Assembly: GCA_965200685.1 (NCBI GenBank)
Contig: OZ241379.1
Coordinates: 1,488,001-1,552,000 of the forward strand
Source: Bin5 sp965200685
GTDB taxonomy: Bacteria; Chloroflexota; Anaerolineae; Caldilineales; Caldilineaceae
Direction: 5' to 3'
DNA: 64,000 bases
Of the stretch, positions 41,318-50,475 are shown piece after piece. Every line of letters starts with the position of its first letter. Positions within the stretch are counted from its first letter, which is position 1. A program made the position numbers and the translations under genes. The notes below the pieces were generated by a model. It did not search any database, was not told the origin of the DNA, and was given only the letters and a program-made list of their open reading frames with translations.

Positions 41318-43336
41318 ATGGCTACGAATACAAATGTATATCAAACTTTCTATCATGCTCTGAAAGAAATTCGTGATTTATTTCATAAAGCAGGGCGATT
41401 TGATGACGCTAATGTCAAATTGGATGAAATTGTAAAGTTGATTGCTTTATATCTATACCAGCCTTATAGTCCGTTAAATTTAGGGGAATTCCTGACTGCT
41501 TATGAATATGACCATTCTTTCAATCTAACTGAAAACTTAAAACAATCCTTTAGCCAGTTAGCTACTGCTACACAATTCTTAAATGCCGATGCTACTTCAA
41601 TATTTGGCAGCAATCCACAACTCAATATTCAAGATAATGATCATGAATTTGCCTATACGTTACTCAAATTAGTCATTGTCTCAATGGATAATGTCAGCGG
41701 ATTCCATACCAACTTTGATGTATTAAATGAAGCCTTTGGGCATTTTGTCAGAGATAATTTTAGAAATCATATTGAAGACGCCCAATATATGACGCCGCCT
41801 GAAGTGGTTGAATTTATGGCCCAAGTAGCCCTTCATGACGTAATTCATTCAAAGGCAATAGGTACAGAACGTTTTATTGTTATGGATCCCTGCTGTGGGG
41901 TAGGGTCATTTCTCTCCACTTTTTACAGATTAGCCCGAAATCGCTCTGCGTTTGAAACGTGTAGGATTGAAATGGTCGGGCAAGATAAAGTTGATCGGAT
42001 GGTTCGCTTGAGCAAAATCAATCTGATGCTCTTTAACACCGAAAACCATCAGATTACTGTAGGTAATTCATTAGTGGGAGAATCTATGCTAAACAATTAT
42101 GATGGACAGGTTGACGTAATTCTGACGAATCCCCCTTTTGGAGCAAAATTTAGTAGTCAAGAAATCTATCGCAACCATAAAAAATATCCCCTATTGAACG
42201 ATTTAGCCAGAACCAACGGGAAAAAGTTTACCTCAGAATTATTATTCATTGACAGATGTTTAACTTTGTTAAAACCGGGCGGAAGATTGTTCATTGTTAT
42301 CCCGGATAATGTCATCTCTGCGAATGGGATGCCAGCTATTTTACGACAACGCTTAAGCCAATACGCCATGGTAAAATTGATTGTTGAACTCCCTACGGTG
42401 ACGTTTGCTCAAGCAGGAACCAGAACAAAAACCCATATCCTTTATCTACAGAAATGCCCACCCCATACGCTTGCCCGACAACATCCCATATTTATGGCAA
42501 TTAGTGACGATTTAGGCTTTGAAGTAAAATCAAGACGAGGCAGCCCGGTAAAAATCAGTGTAGGGAAAAATGATTTGCCGCTCATCTTAGAAGGATATAC
42601 CAGTAAAAAATCAATTGTCCAGGATATCGACCAAGAATACCAAATTGTTAAGGACAAGCCATCTTGTATTTTTGTAGATCCAACGACAGTGTTACAAAAC
42701 TCTTGGACGCCGAATCATTATAATGCTGGCCGTTATGAAGCGATACATCAATTAAAAAGCAAAGCCAATCACGACATTAAAGTATTGCCCTTACAAAAAG
42801 TTGTTGACTTCTTATCTGTAAAACGGCGGCAAGACTCAATTGCCGAAGAGAGCAAATGTATCAGTGTCCTTCATGTTATGAGCGACGGAATCATTGACTA
42901 TCATGAATTTTTTAACTATACACCCAAACATTCTGGGATTCCTTGCCAGCCTGGAGATCTACTCTTTTCAAAAATCAATCCGCGCATCCCCCGTATTTTA
43001 ATTGTACCTGATGTAAAGATACCCTTAACCTGTTCCTCAGAATTCGAGATTATGAACTCAAAGATTCACATTGATAACTATGCAATTATGTTGTTGTTAT
43101 TATCATCTCTGGTGCAAGAACAAATTCAGTTTTTGACTTCCGGTACATCATCATCTCATAACAGGATTAAAATAAAAGAATTCAAGCAAGTGCTACTACC
43201 TATCCCAAAAGAAGGAACAGATACGCTCATTGCGTTAAAGGAAACAACGCAAAAATTCAAACAATCAATAGAAATACTCAATACGACTTATTTGAATTTG
43301 GTTAAGATTCGATCTGCGGCTGCGAAACTCTGGTGA
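41318..43336 (+). CDS. Orphan N6-adenine-type DNA methylase fused to a specificity-like domain
   Basis: 672 residues. HsdM-like features are QYMTPPEVVEFMAQ (157-170), SAM-binding DPCCGVGSFLS (190-200) and catalytic NPPFGAKF (271-278). From about residue 465 the protein resembles one half of an HsdS specificity subunit: PGDLLFSKINPRIPR, then a closing segment SGTSSSHNRIKIKEFKQVLLPIP and a terminal helix. This is a methylase plus target-recognition fusion, as in type I M/half-S or type IIG-like proteins, but no nuclease domain or HsdR gene is present. Composition is markedly more AT-rich than the flanks, pointing to horizontal acquisition. The flanking Gfo and CUT1 genes are unrelated. Confidence 0.85.
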   Translation: MATNTNVYQTFYHALKEIRDLFHKAGRFDDANVKLDEIVKLIALYLYQPYSPLNLGEFLTAYEYDHSFNLTENLKQSFSQLATATQFLNADATSIFGSNPQLNIQDNDHEFAYTLLKLVIVSMDNVSGFHTNFDVLNEAFGHFVRDNFRNHIEDAQYMTPPEVVEFMAQVALHDVIHSKAIGTERFIVMDPCCGVGSFLSTFYRLARNRSAFETCRIEMVGQDKVDRMVRLSKINLMLFNTENHQITVGNSLVGESMLNNYDGQVDVILTNPPFGAKFSSQEIYRNHKKYPLLNDLARTNGKKFTSELLFIDRCLTLLKPGGRLFIVIPDNVISANGMPAILRQRLSQYAMVKLIVELPTVTFAQAGTRTKTHILYLQKCPPHTLARQHPIFMAISDDLGFEVKSRRGSPVKISVGKNDLPLILEGYTSKKSIVQDIDQEYQIVKDKPSCIFVDPTTVLQNSWTPNHYNAGRYEAIHQLKSKANHDIKVLPLQKVVDFLSVKRRQDSIAEESKCISVLHVMSDGIIDYHEFFNYTPKHSGIPCQPGDLLFSKINPRIPRILIVPDVKIPLTCSSEFEIMNSKIHIDNYAIMLLLLSSLVQEQIQFLTSGTSSSHNRIKIKEFKQVLLPIPKEGTDTLIALKETTQKFKQSIEILNTTYLNLVKIRSAAAKLW

Positions 43337-43435
43337 TACACTTTTTGTTTACGGATTCCATTCAATCATTTGATGTAAAGTGATTGCGTTCTGTAGCCGC
43401 CTTTTATCTCTCCAATTCCGCCATGTCATTCCCCT

Positions 43436-44290
43436 TCACTTAAAGACACCACTGGTGATGCCTTCAACGATCTGGCGTTGAAAGATCAGGGTGATGATGA
43501 ACACCGGTATGGTTGCCAAAATCGCGACCGCGGACATGTTGCCCCATGAGACCTGAAATTCACTGGCAGCACCGATCACCTGCGCTTCCGATAGGGCCAT
43601 GGTAATGACCTTGGCCCCTGGGCCGCGCGCGAAAATGAGCGGTGTGAAGAACTCGTTCCACCCCACAATAAAATTAATCAAGAACATAGTAGCGATTCCC
43701 GGACGAATCACCGGCAGGACGATCCGCCACAAGAGCGGAAAGAAGCTGGCCCCGTCCACCTTGGCCGCATCCTCGATCTCTTCGGGAACTTGACGCAGGA
43801 AAGAGACCAGCACCCATGTTGTGATGGGCAGCAGCGCGCTACCATAGAGAAGCAGCAGGCCTAGCAACGTATCCATCAGCTTAAACTGCTGAAACATCTG
43901 AAAGAGCGGAATCACCGTGGCCGTGCCCGGCAACATGCTGGAGGCAAGCAACCCAATCATGACCAAGTTCGCGCCCGGGAACTGCAGGCGTGCAATCGCG
44001 TAGGCCGCAAGCAGACTGACCGTGAGTGCCAATACAGTAGAGGCTGTCGCCAACAGGGTCGTGTTGAACATATAACGGGCGATTGGCAAGGCGGCAAAGA
44101 TATCACGAAAACGGCTGATGGCGAAGCTCTGGGGTAGATAGGTCAATGGTTTGGTGAATAACTTCTCGCCAGGGGCAAATGCTGTCAAAAAAATATAGTA
44201 GATCGGCAACAAGATCACCACCAAGAAGAGAACGAGTGTGATGGTAAAGAGCGTTGCGCGCAGCCTTCGTGTAAAGATGTAGGTGTCCAT
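43436..44290 (-). CDS. CUT1 ABC transporter permease (MalG-like), importer 2
   Basis: 284 residues. The N-terminus has RATLFTITLVLFLVVILLPIYYIFLTAFAPGEKLFTKPLTYLP, a usual MalG start. RDIFAALPIARYMFNTTLLATASTVLALTVSLLAAYAIARLQFPG is a MalG hallmark. The EAA loop is EEIEDAAKVDGASFFPLLWRIVLPVIRPGI near 175-204. The C-terminus is FQRQIVEGITSGVFK. It is the last gene of a minus-strand SBP-MalF-MalG set starting at 46572, with no ATPase. Confidence 0.92.
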   Translation of the reverse strand: MDTYIFTRRLRATLFTITLVLFLVVILLPIYYIFLTAFAPGEKLFTKPLTYLPQSFAISRFRDIFAALPIARYMFNTTLLATASTVLALTVSLLAAYAIARLQFPGANLVMIGLLASSMLPGTATVIPLFQMFQQFKLMDTLLGLLLLYGSALLPITTWVLVSFLRQVPEEIEDAAKVDGASFFPLLWRIVLPVIRPGIATMFLINFIVGWNEFFTPLIFARGPGAKVITMALSEAQVIGAASEFQVSWGNMSAVAILATIPVFIITLIFQRQIVEGITSGVFK

Positions 44291-44320
44291 ATGTAAGCAA
44301 GATCGTCGTCAGTTTTACCG

Positions 44321-45211
44321 TTACAGGCGTTCCCAAGCACGGCGCAGCAGCCCATAGCCGAGCAAACCAACAACCAGAACGATAAAAAACAGAAGCATGG
44401 CAATGGCTGACGCGTATCCGAAATTCAACACACGAAATCCTTCCAGATAGACCAGATAGGACAGCAAAGATGTTGCTGTGCCCGGCCCTCCACCCGTCAG
44501 CGCATAGACGATTTCAAAGCTGAGAACGCGAAAGATGGCAGTAAAGATGATCATAGAGATAATGAGTGGCATCAACAGGGGCAGGGTAATGTACCAGTAG
44601 GAGCGCACACCATCGGAGCCGTCGATCTTGGCGGCTTCGTATAATTCGGAAGGAATTCCCTGCAAACCACTCAGAAATATGATCGCCAGAAATGCTGTAT
44701 TTTTCCACACATCGGTCAACGTCACAGCAAAACGTGCGCTGGTAATATTGACCAGCCACAGCGGTCGTTCGCCGCTCAGCCGCCAGATAATGTCGTTCAC
44801 CAAACCAAAATCTTGGTGGAAGATCCAGCGGGCGGCCGTGGCAATGACAATTGGAGCCATGGCCCAAGGCAACAGGTTGACCGCACGTGTCAAATTACGT
44901 AGGCGAAAACGCTGGTTGAGCAGCTCAGCAATCCCCAGCCCGAGCAATACCTGCAGAGCAACGGATGTTGTCGTAAAAAAGAACGTAAAGGACAGGGTGG
45001 CACTCACGTTGGCATCGCGCGTGAGTGCCACATAGTTGTCCAAACCGACGAAATCGAAAGTCCGCCGCACGGGACTATGGTCGAAAAAGCTGAGATAGAA
45101 GGTGCGGAGAAAAGGATAGACGGAGGTAAAAAGCCGCCAAACCAGCACTGGTGTCACCAAGAGATAGGCTAGAAATACACGTCGGCTGGAAAGACTCTGT
45201 CGTGTGACCAA
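44321..45211 (-). CDS. CUT1 ABC transporter permease (MalF-like), importer 2
   Basis: 296 residues. Helix 1 is VFLAYLLVTPVLVWRLFTSVYPFLRTFYLSFFDHS, with the typical PF...YLSF pattern. FVGLDNYVALTRDANVSATLSFTFFFTTTSVALQVLLGL follows. The EAA loop is SELYEAAKIDGSDGVRSYWYITLPLLMPLI near 191-220. Its start is 20 nt after the SBP gene stop and its stop is 30 nt before the MalG-like start, so this is a tight operon. Confidence 0.92.
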   Translation of the reverse strand: MVTRQSLSSRRVFLAYLLVTPVLVWRLFTSVYPFLRTFYLSFFDHSPVRRTFDFVGLDNYVALTRDANVSATLSFTFFFTTTSVALQVLLGLGIAELLNQRFRLRNLTRAVNLLPWAMAPIVIATAARWIFHQDFGLVNDIIWRLSGERPLWLVNITSARFAVTLTDVWKNTAFLAIIFLSGLQGIPSELYEAAKIDGSDGVRSYWYITLPLLMPLIISMIIFTAIFRVLSFEIVYALTGGGPGTATSLLSYLVYLEGFRVLNFGYASAIAMLLFFIVLVVGLLGYGLLRRAWERL

Positions 45212-45231
45212 TGTGTCCCTCAGTGAAGAGT

Positions 45232-46572
45232 TTATGACCCGAGATCCCGTTCCAGAATCGGACCGATCTTATCCATGGCATTTTTGACTGCCTCATCAAT
45301 GCTGACCTGGTCGGTCAGATAGGCATGGACATTCTGTTCAGCTGCATCGTAGATCTCCTGGATGCTCGGCGTGACCGGGCGTGCTTTGACTAGGTCGCCG
45401 GCTTCGGCCAACTCAAGCAAGAATGGTGAGGAGGGTGCCATATCCTGCACGTCAGAATCGGCCCAGAGAGAGACTCGGGCGGGCACGCGGCCGCGTAAGA
45501 TCTGCTGTTTCATGACAGCAGGGCGTGCGGTAAACTCTACCCACTGTGCGGCCAGATCCTGGTTTGGCGAGTTCGCCACGATTGCCCAGCCCCAACAGCC
45601 GGTAATCGTTTGTGCATTGTCAGGCCCCATAGGCGGCAAAAAGGCAGAAACCTGCTCGGCCCAAAACTCCTCGTTCGTGCGCATAGCACCAAAGAAGCCA
45701 TCCCAACACCACCACATGGCATACTTATTATCCAACCATCCCTGAAAGACAGTGCTGTAATCTTCCTGCGGGACAGAAGCTGGTGCGACGCCGTGCTCGG
45801 CGAATAGGGCTTTGTAAAAAGAAAGGGCCTCCCGCGCGCCATCATTGTCCAGATGATTGATGGCTGCGCCGGCCTGATTCGTCCAGTGCTGAATGTCGTT
45901 GCCCAACTGTCCCCCTATCGTGCCGGACAGCGCAATCCCAAAACGTTCCTCATCAGCGTTGGTCAATGCCTGGGCCACGGCTAACAGGTCGCTCCAGTCT
46001 GCTGGTGGGGCCACCCCCGCTTCCTCGAAATAGTCGGTCCGGTAGAAGAAGATCTCTGTGTCATTGCCCCAGGGCAGACGATACAGCACGCCATCCCATG
46101 ATGAAACATCGGTGACCAGCGTTTGTGGCCAATCATCCAAGTCGATATCATAGAGTTCAATAAGCGGGTCAAGGGGTGACAACCAGCCGGCCGCACCATA
46201 GATGGAGGCCTGGAAATCATCGCAGTGAAATGTATCGGTGCCGGTATCTCCCGACGCCAGCCGAGTTGTCATCATCTGTTGCCATTCGATGTAGGCGGCC
46301 GGCGCGACCTCATAGTTGATTGTGTTGCTTGTCTCCTCCTGATACTGGTTGATCACTTCTTGGAAGAAATCATTGGAATCGGCCCAGTAGACGAGGTTGA
46401 GCTCTCCGCCTTCGGGCATGGCTGCACCGGCCTCATCAGCCATAGGCGCAGAAGGTGAAGCAGGGGCCGCACACGCGCTCAGAGCAGTAAGGGTCGCACC
46501 GGCCCCGACTGCCTTCAAAAATGCACGACGGGAGACCTGCCTTTTCAATGAAAGACTCTCTTGATGGATCAT
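45232..46572 (-). CDS. Extracellular sugar-binding protein (family 1) with Tat signal, CUT1 importer 2
   Basis: 446-residue lipoprotein. The N-terminus has KRQVSRRAFLKAVGAGATLTALSACAAP with the twin-arginine motif at about residues 14-18 and lipobox LSAC near 31-34. The mature part begins LNLVYWADSNDFFQEVINQYQEET, standard for family-1 binding proteins, and ADEERFGIALSG is also typical. It serves the permeases directly downstream. A candidate promoter lies at 46695-46724. The ligand is a sugar or similar solute, not further defined. Confidence 0.92.
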   Translation of the reverse strand: MIHQESLSLKRQVSRRAFLKAVGAGATLTALSACAAPASPSAPMADEAGAAMPEGGELNLVYWADSNDFFQEVINQYQEETSNTINYEVAPAAYIEWQQMMTTRLASGDTGTDTFHCDDFQASIYGAAGWLSPLDPLIELYDIDLDDWPQTLVTDVSSWDGVLYRLPWGNDTEIFFYRTDYFEEAGVAPPADWSDLLAVAQALTNADEERFGIALSGTIGGQLGNDIQHWTNQAGAAINHLDNDGAREALSFYKALFAEHGVAPASVPQEDYSTVFQGWLDNKYAMWWCWDGFFGAMRTNEEFWAEQVSAFLPPMGPDNAQTITGCWGWAIVANSPNQDLAAQWVEFTARPAVMKQQILRGRVPARVSLWADSDVQDMAPSSPFLLELAEAGDLVKARPVTPSIQEIYDAAEQNVHAYLTDQVSIDEAVKNAMDKIGPILERDLGS

Positions 46573-46694
46573 ACGGTTCCTCCTAGAATCGTAAAGTAGG
46601 TATTCAAACGTTCAGCCATCGTTCAAGGGAAAGCTGGGGTCAAGGAATGCTCTCTCTTCTTTACAACCAAGCCATTTCATGTACCATAGAAACG

Positions 46695-46724
46695 ATTTTA
46701 GTCTACTCTTGCCATTCTGTGCAA
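46695..46724 (-). promoter_or_regulatory. Candidate promoter of CUT1 importer 2
   Basis: Read on the minus strand, TTGCAC (46724-46719) and TAAAAT (46700-46695) are 18 nt apart. It would give a leader of about 115 nt before the SBP ATG at 46572. Confidence 0.45.
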
Positions 46725-46808
46725 AGTGAAAATACAGATACATTATGAGATCACTCTGCATAGATTATTACGTCGCCTCGAGTCGGGGCTCACTTGGGCA
46801 CGAATCAC

Positions 46809-47837
46809 CTACACCAGCCAGCGGTCGAACCATTCGTGGCTGAAGCGGTGGTTGTAGGCATGTTCGCCGGGATGCACCGCCAGGGAGCAGTGCTCGGCAT
46901 GCCCTAGCAGTTGATATGCTTGCTCGGCAATTGCAAATTGCTCCCGCACAGCAGCGATGGGAAAGATATCGTCCCGATCTCCGGCGATGGCCCGCATGGG
47001 GCGGGGCGCGAGCAGCGCGGCCAGGTCCCCCATTTCCGCCCACTCCAAAATGCCAGGCACATAGTTGCATTCGCAATGGCGTAGATTGTAGATGGATTCC
47101 CGGAAGGAGCAGAGATAACAGGACGGTACGCAGACGGTAATCCGCTCATCAATGGCGGATAGCCATAAGGCCGTTGTGCCTCCGCCCGAGTTACCGGTAC
47201 AGCCGAGGATTCCTGGCAGGGCATGCGCTTGGCTCTGCAGAAAAGCGATAGCACACATTCCATCCCAACAGCGTTCGCCGATGAGTGTGCGGCCAACTAG
47301 CTGATAGGCGAAGGCGAGATGCCGGCAGGAATTTTCGTGGATTGTCCCCCGCCCATCTTCGGTTTGCCGCTCGCCGAAACCTCGCTGCTCCAGCGCGCAG
47401 ACAAGATAGCCGGCCTCCGCCAGAGCTTGGGCGTAATTATTATCTACACGCAGCTTGGCATTCCGCTCCGCTGTGTTGGGATAATTTCCCAGTATCCACT
47501 GTACAGATGGATTGTGGCCATGGAAAACCAGCACAGGACGATAAGGGGGCGTGCCTTTTGGCACCAGCAGATAGACAGGGATCTGCACGCCTTCGCCGGC
47601 ATCCAAGCTGTACTTTTCCTCCACATATCTGCCCCGATCAACTGCGGTCAGCAATTCCGCCGCGACCGATTGGGGTGGGGGCCGTCCGCTCAGGCCCAAC
47701 AGAGCCACCACTTTTTGACGCAGCTCCTCCTGCCATGTGCGAAAGTCTGCCTGTGTCTGGGCCCTGAAAGCCAAGCGCCGAGGGGCCGATTCGTACACAG
47801 TATCTGCATGAGGTTGCAAAAGAAATTGATCGATCAT
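46809..47837 (-). CDS. Alpha/beta hydrolase (acetylxylan-esterase/Abhydrolase_7-like)
   Basis: 342-residue hydrolase. The nucleophile elbow is in GILGCTGNSGGGTTALWLSA near residues 208-227, with Ser in GNSGG. GTPPYRPVLVFHGH near 94-107 forms the oxyanion region. RAIAGDRDDIFPI holds the acid residue, and LAVHPGEHAYNHRFSHEWFDRWL near the C-terminus gives the catalytic His. This type removes acyl or ester groups from carbohydrates or xenobiotics. It probably acts in the cytoplasm, since no signal peptide is seen. It is divergent from the nitrilase-family gene at 48029, and the shared intergenic region has opposing promoters and an inverted repeat. Confidence 0.85.
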   Translation of the reverse strand: MIDQFLLQPHADTVYESAPRRLAFRAQTQADFRTWQEELRQKVVALLGLSGRPPPQSVAAELLTAVDRGRYVEEKYSLDAGEGVQIPVYLLVPKGTPPYRPVLVFHGHNPSVQWILGNYPNTAERNAKLRVDNNYAQALAEAGYLVCALEQRGFGERQTEDGRGTIHENSCRHLAFAYQLVGRTLIGERCWDGMCAIAFLQSQAHALPGILGCTGNSGGGTTALWLSAIDERITVCVPSCYLCSFRESIYNLRHCECNYVPGILEWAEMGDLAALLAPRPMRAIAGDRDDIFPIAAVREQFAIAEQAYQLLGHAEHCSLAVHPGEHAYNHRFSHEWFDRWLV

Positions 47838-47867
47838 TGAAATCTCCTGAATAGATCAGAATCGGAA

Positions 47868-47912
47868 GGTTGCGCTCAAAATCATACACCTGCCCAAGGC
47901 GGGAGCGCAACC
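47868..47912. promoter_or_regulatory. 10-bp inverted repeat overlapping the hydrolase promoter (candidate operator)
   Basis: GGTTGCGCTC (47868-47877) and GAGCGCAACC (47903-47912) are perfect complements 25 nt apart. The distal arm contains the -35 box (TTGCGC) of the minus-strand promoter and the proximal arm lies at its predicted start site. A protein bound to both would block transcription of the hydrolase gene. The arms are about 3.3 helical turns apart centre to centre. Confidence 0.55.
47881..47910 (-). promoter_or_regulatory. Promoter of the alpha/beta hydrolase gene
   Basis: Read on the minus strand, TTGCGC (47910-47905) and TATGAT (47886-47881) are 18 nt apart. The predicted start is near 47874, 37 nt before ATG 47837. 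Confidence 0.5.
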
Positions 47913-47930
47913 GAGAGAATTTCGTGGCAG

Positions 47931-47959
47931 TTGACAGAATCTTCTGTCCCGGCGAAAAT
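47931..47959 (+). promoter_or_regulatory. Candidate promoter of the nitrilase-family gene
   Basis: TTGACA (47931-47936) and GAAAAT (47954-47959) are 17 nt apart. The -35 box is perfect but the -10 box matches at only four of six positions. Transcription would begin near 47966, about 63 nt before ATG 48029. Confidence 0.4.
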
Positions 47960-48028
47960 AGATCAAGATAGGAACAAGCAGGCTAGAATCCTGAGACAGA
48001 CAACTCTTGACTCCAGAAAAGGAATAGT

Positions 48029-48967
48029 ATGAGCCGATTCGCAACCATTAGTCTGGTGAACTTCTCCACTCTGCCCAGCGATGAACCGGCACGCTTGGAG
48101 AAAACCCTGCAGCGCATGTGTGCAAACATCGCCGAAGCCGCGCGGGAACAAAGCGACCTGGTGGCCTTTCCGGAGATCTGCAACCGTTTGGATACGTCCG
48201 ACCCATGGAGCGCATCGGAACCTCTGGACGGGCCCACAGTGACCGCGCTCTCCCAGGCCGCCCGGCAATACAAGCTGTACGTGGTCTGCCCGCTAGTAAC
48301 CAGCGAAAATGGGAGACGCTACAACAGCGCGGTCCTCATCGGGCGCGAGGGCGAAATCGTCGGCGTCTACCACAAAAACTTCCCGACCCATAGTGAGTTG
48401 GAACAGGACATCACCCCCGGCACGGAGACGCCGGTATTCCAGACTGATTTTGGCCGGGTGGGGATCTGTATCTGCTTCGACCTCAACTATTGGGAGGTTG
48501 GCTCCGGCTTGAGTGCCAATGGGGCCGAACTGGTGATCTGGCCCAGTATGTGGGCCGGGGCCCGGATGTTGAGCAAATGGGCAATGGAGTTCGGCTTTTA
48601 TCTGGCCGCTGTATACAAAGGCCAGTCCACATTTGTGGATGTGGCTGGCCGTGAGATTCTCAGTGTGAAACGAGAACCACGCGCCCATATGGGTCGCTCG
48701 CCGGTGGTCAGTGCCCGGCTAGACCTGGAGCGTCGGCTACTCCATCATGACTACAACATAGAGAGCTTGCCTGCTCTTTTTGAACGCTACGGCACGACCG
48801 CAGCCTTCACTGAATGGTTGCGCCATGAATGCCTGCTGGTGTTCGGCTCACAAGTGCCGGGCGTATCCAGCGACCAGCTCATTGAAGAGTTTGGTCTGGA
48901 AACGATGCGGGCCTATCTTGCGCGGGTACGTTGGGACCGAAAAGCTGCCCTACTCGAACAATCCTGA
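48029..48967 (+). CDS. Carbon-nitrogen hydrolase (nitrilase superfamily)
   Basis: 312-residue amidase-type enzyme. The Glu-Lys-Cys triad is visible: E49 in LVAFPEI, K116 in YHKNFPT and C149 in ICICFDLNYWE. Length and motif spacing are normal. These enzymes hydrolyse amides, N-carbamoyl compounds or nitriles; the product group here (amidase or carbamoylase rather than true nitrilase) is a guess from the general look of the motifs. It is divergent from the alpha/beta hydrolase and followed after 170 nt by the MFS transporter. A link to the hydantoinase-type genes at the start of the window is conceivable, since carbamoyl compounds are intermediates there, but they are 45 kb apart. Confidence 0.9.
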   Translation: MSRFATISLVNFSTLPSDEPARLEKTLQRMCANIAEAAREQSDLVAFPEICNRLDTSDPWSASEPLDGPTVTALSQAARQYKLYVVCPLVTSENGRRYNSAVLIGREGEIVGVYHKNFPTHSELEQDITPGTETPVFQTDFGRVGICICFDLNYWEVGSGLSANGAELVIWPSMWAGARMLSKWAMEFGFYLAAVYKGQSTFVDVAGREILSVKREPRAHMGRSPVVSARLDLERRLLHHDYNIESLPALFERYGTTAAFTEWLRHECLLVFGSQVPGVSSDQLIEEFGLETMRAYLARVRWDRKAALLEQS

Positions 48968-49048
48968 CCCAGGATCTGCTGCCAATCAAATGGAGATTCA
49001 ACACAATGCTATGCACAGGAAAAGAGAATGTATTGCACTCCGGAATCT

Positions 49049-49078
49049 TTGAATCCTGATCGATTTTTGGTGTACAAT
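49049..49078 (+). promoter_or_regulatory. Candidate promoter of the MFS transporter gene
   Basis: TTGAAT (49049-49054) and TACAAT (49073-49078) are separated by 18 nt, about 60 nt before ATG 49138. The fit is moderate. Confidence 0.35.
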
Positions 49079-49137
49079 TTGTTGTGTATATTCAGGTTTT
49101 CTAAACCGATTCAGAATGACATTGAGACGATACCCTC

Positions 49138-50427
49138 ATGACAAACTTCCTGCACTCCCTGCCATCCTTTGCCCGCGCGCTTCACATGGCGCGCGGATTT
49201 ACCTTTCGTCGCGATGTCAACCTACTCTTGATGGCGACCGGCCTGCTGGCGGTCAGCTTTTTTGGCATCCAGACATTCTTGAAAATTCTCTACATTCTGC
49301 GGCTAGGCTATGGGCCGGTGTTCCTAGGGCTGTTCAACGCCGCTGGCGCAGTAAGCTATATGGCCATGAGCCTGCCCGGTGGCGCGCTGGGGGACCGACT
49401 AGGCGCGACCCGGACAATGCTTATCGGTGCAGTGGTGACGACTGTGGGCATGGCAATGTTGCCGCTGACAGAAGCAGTGCCGACCTTTGCCCATTATTAC
49501 TGGCCGGTTTTCTCCCAAATGATAGTGGCCGGTGGCTATGCCCTGTTCAGTATCAATCTGGTGCCGGCTCTCATGGGCCTGACGTCCGATGAAAACCGCA
49601 ACAGGGCCTACGCGATGAGCAGCACCCTACGCAGCCTCGGCACGTTCCTCGGCACGATCTCTGCTGGGCTGCTCCCAGGTTTTGTCGCTGCTCTGATCGG
49701 GAGCACCCTAGATAGCCCTGCCCCTTACCGATTGGCCCTATGGCTCACTCCTGTCATGACCCTGTTGGCTTTGATTCCGCTCCTGTACATCAGTGAAGCA
49801 GAGCAGCTAGAGAAGCAGCAAGAAGACATGGTACCGGGCTCGTTTCCCATGCTCCCTGTGGGCCTGCTGATCCTTTTTGTCTGCTTTAGCCAGGCCGCGG
49901 GGGCTACCTGCCATTCATTTTGTAACGCCTATATGGACATGGAACTACATCTGGCACCGGCTACGATTGGGCTGATCTCCGGGGTCGGGCAGTTCGCAGC
50001 CATATTTGCGCCCATGCTGTTGCCCATGCTAGCCCGCCGGCGAGGCAATGGCTGGACCCTGATGATGTCTACTGTAGGCAGTGCCGCCAGTATGATACCG
50101 CTCATTCTCATCCCCCAGTGGATCAGCGCGGCAGTAGGACAATTCGGCACCCTAGCCCTATCCGCAGTACGTATGCCTGCCCTACAGGTCTACCAGATGG
50201 AGATGATCGAACGCCGCTGGCGAGCATTGGCCTACGGCGCTGTTTCCACAGCAATGGGCCTGAGTTTCGCCATCGTCAGTTTCAGTGGCGGTCAGATTAT
50301 AGCTACCTGGGGATACGCCAACCTGTTTGTGATAGGGGTGAGTTTTTCTCTTGTAGGGGCCATGATCATGTGGGGGATGCTGAAGCGGCCGACCCTGATG
50401 GTGGCAGCGCGGGGCGCAGTACGCTAA
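49138..50427 (+). CDS. MFS transporter
   Basis: 429 residues with about 12 hydrophobic helices in two halves. The loop between helices 2 and 3 reads GGALGDRLGATRTMLIGAVVTT near residues 80-101, matching the MFS signature G..aDr.Grr. The N-terminus starts FRRDVNLLLMATGLLAVSFFGIQTFLKILYILRLGYGP, suggesting a proton-driven exporter or sugar/drug transporter. A central loop EAEQLEKQQEDM separates the halves. Substrate unknown. It is convergent with the site-2 protease gene. Confidence 0.9.
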   Translation: MTNFLHSLPSFARALHMARGFTFRRDVNLLLMATGLLAVSFFGIQTFLKILYILRLGYGPVFLGLFNAAGAVSYMAMSLPGGALGDRLGATRTMLIGAVVTTVGMAMLPLTEAVPTFAHYYWPVFSQMIVAGGYALFSINLVPALMGLTSDENRNRAYAMSSTLRSLGTFLGTISAGLLPGFVAALIGSTLDSPAPYRLALWLTPVMTLLALIPLLYISEAEQLEKQQEDMVPGSFPMLPVGLLILFVCFSQAAGATCHSFCNAYMDMELHLAPATIGLISGVGQFAAIFAPMLLPMLARRRGNGWTLMMSTVGSAASMIPLILIPQWISAAVGQFGTLALSAVRMPALQVYQMEMIERRWRALAYGAVSTAMGLSFAIVSFSGGQIIATWGYANLFVIGVSFSLVGAMIMWGMLKRPTLMVAARGAVR

Positions 50428-50475
50428 CACCAGTGATCGGGCTATGTTTTACTGGCGAGGGATACAAACAGCAGC

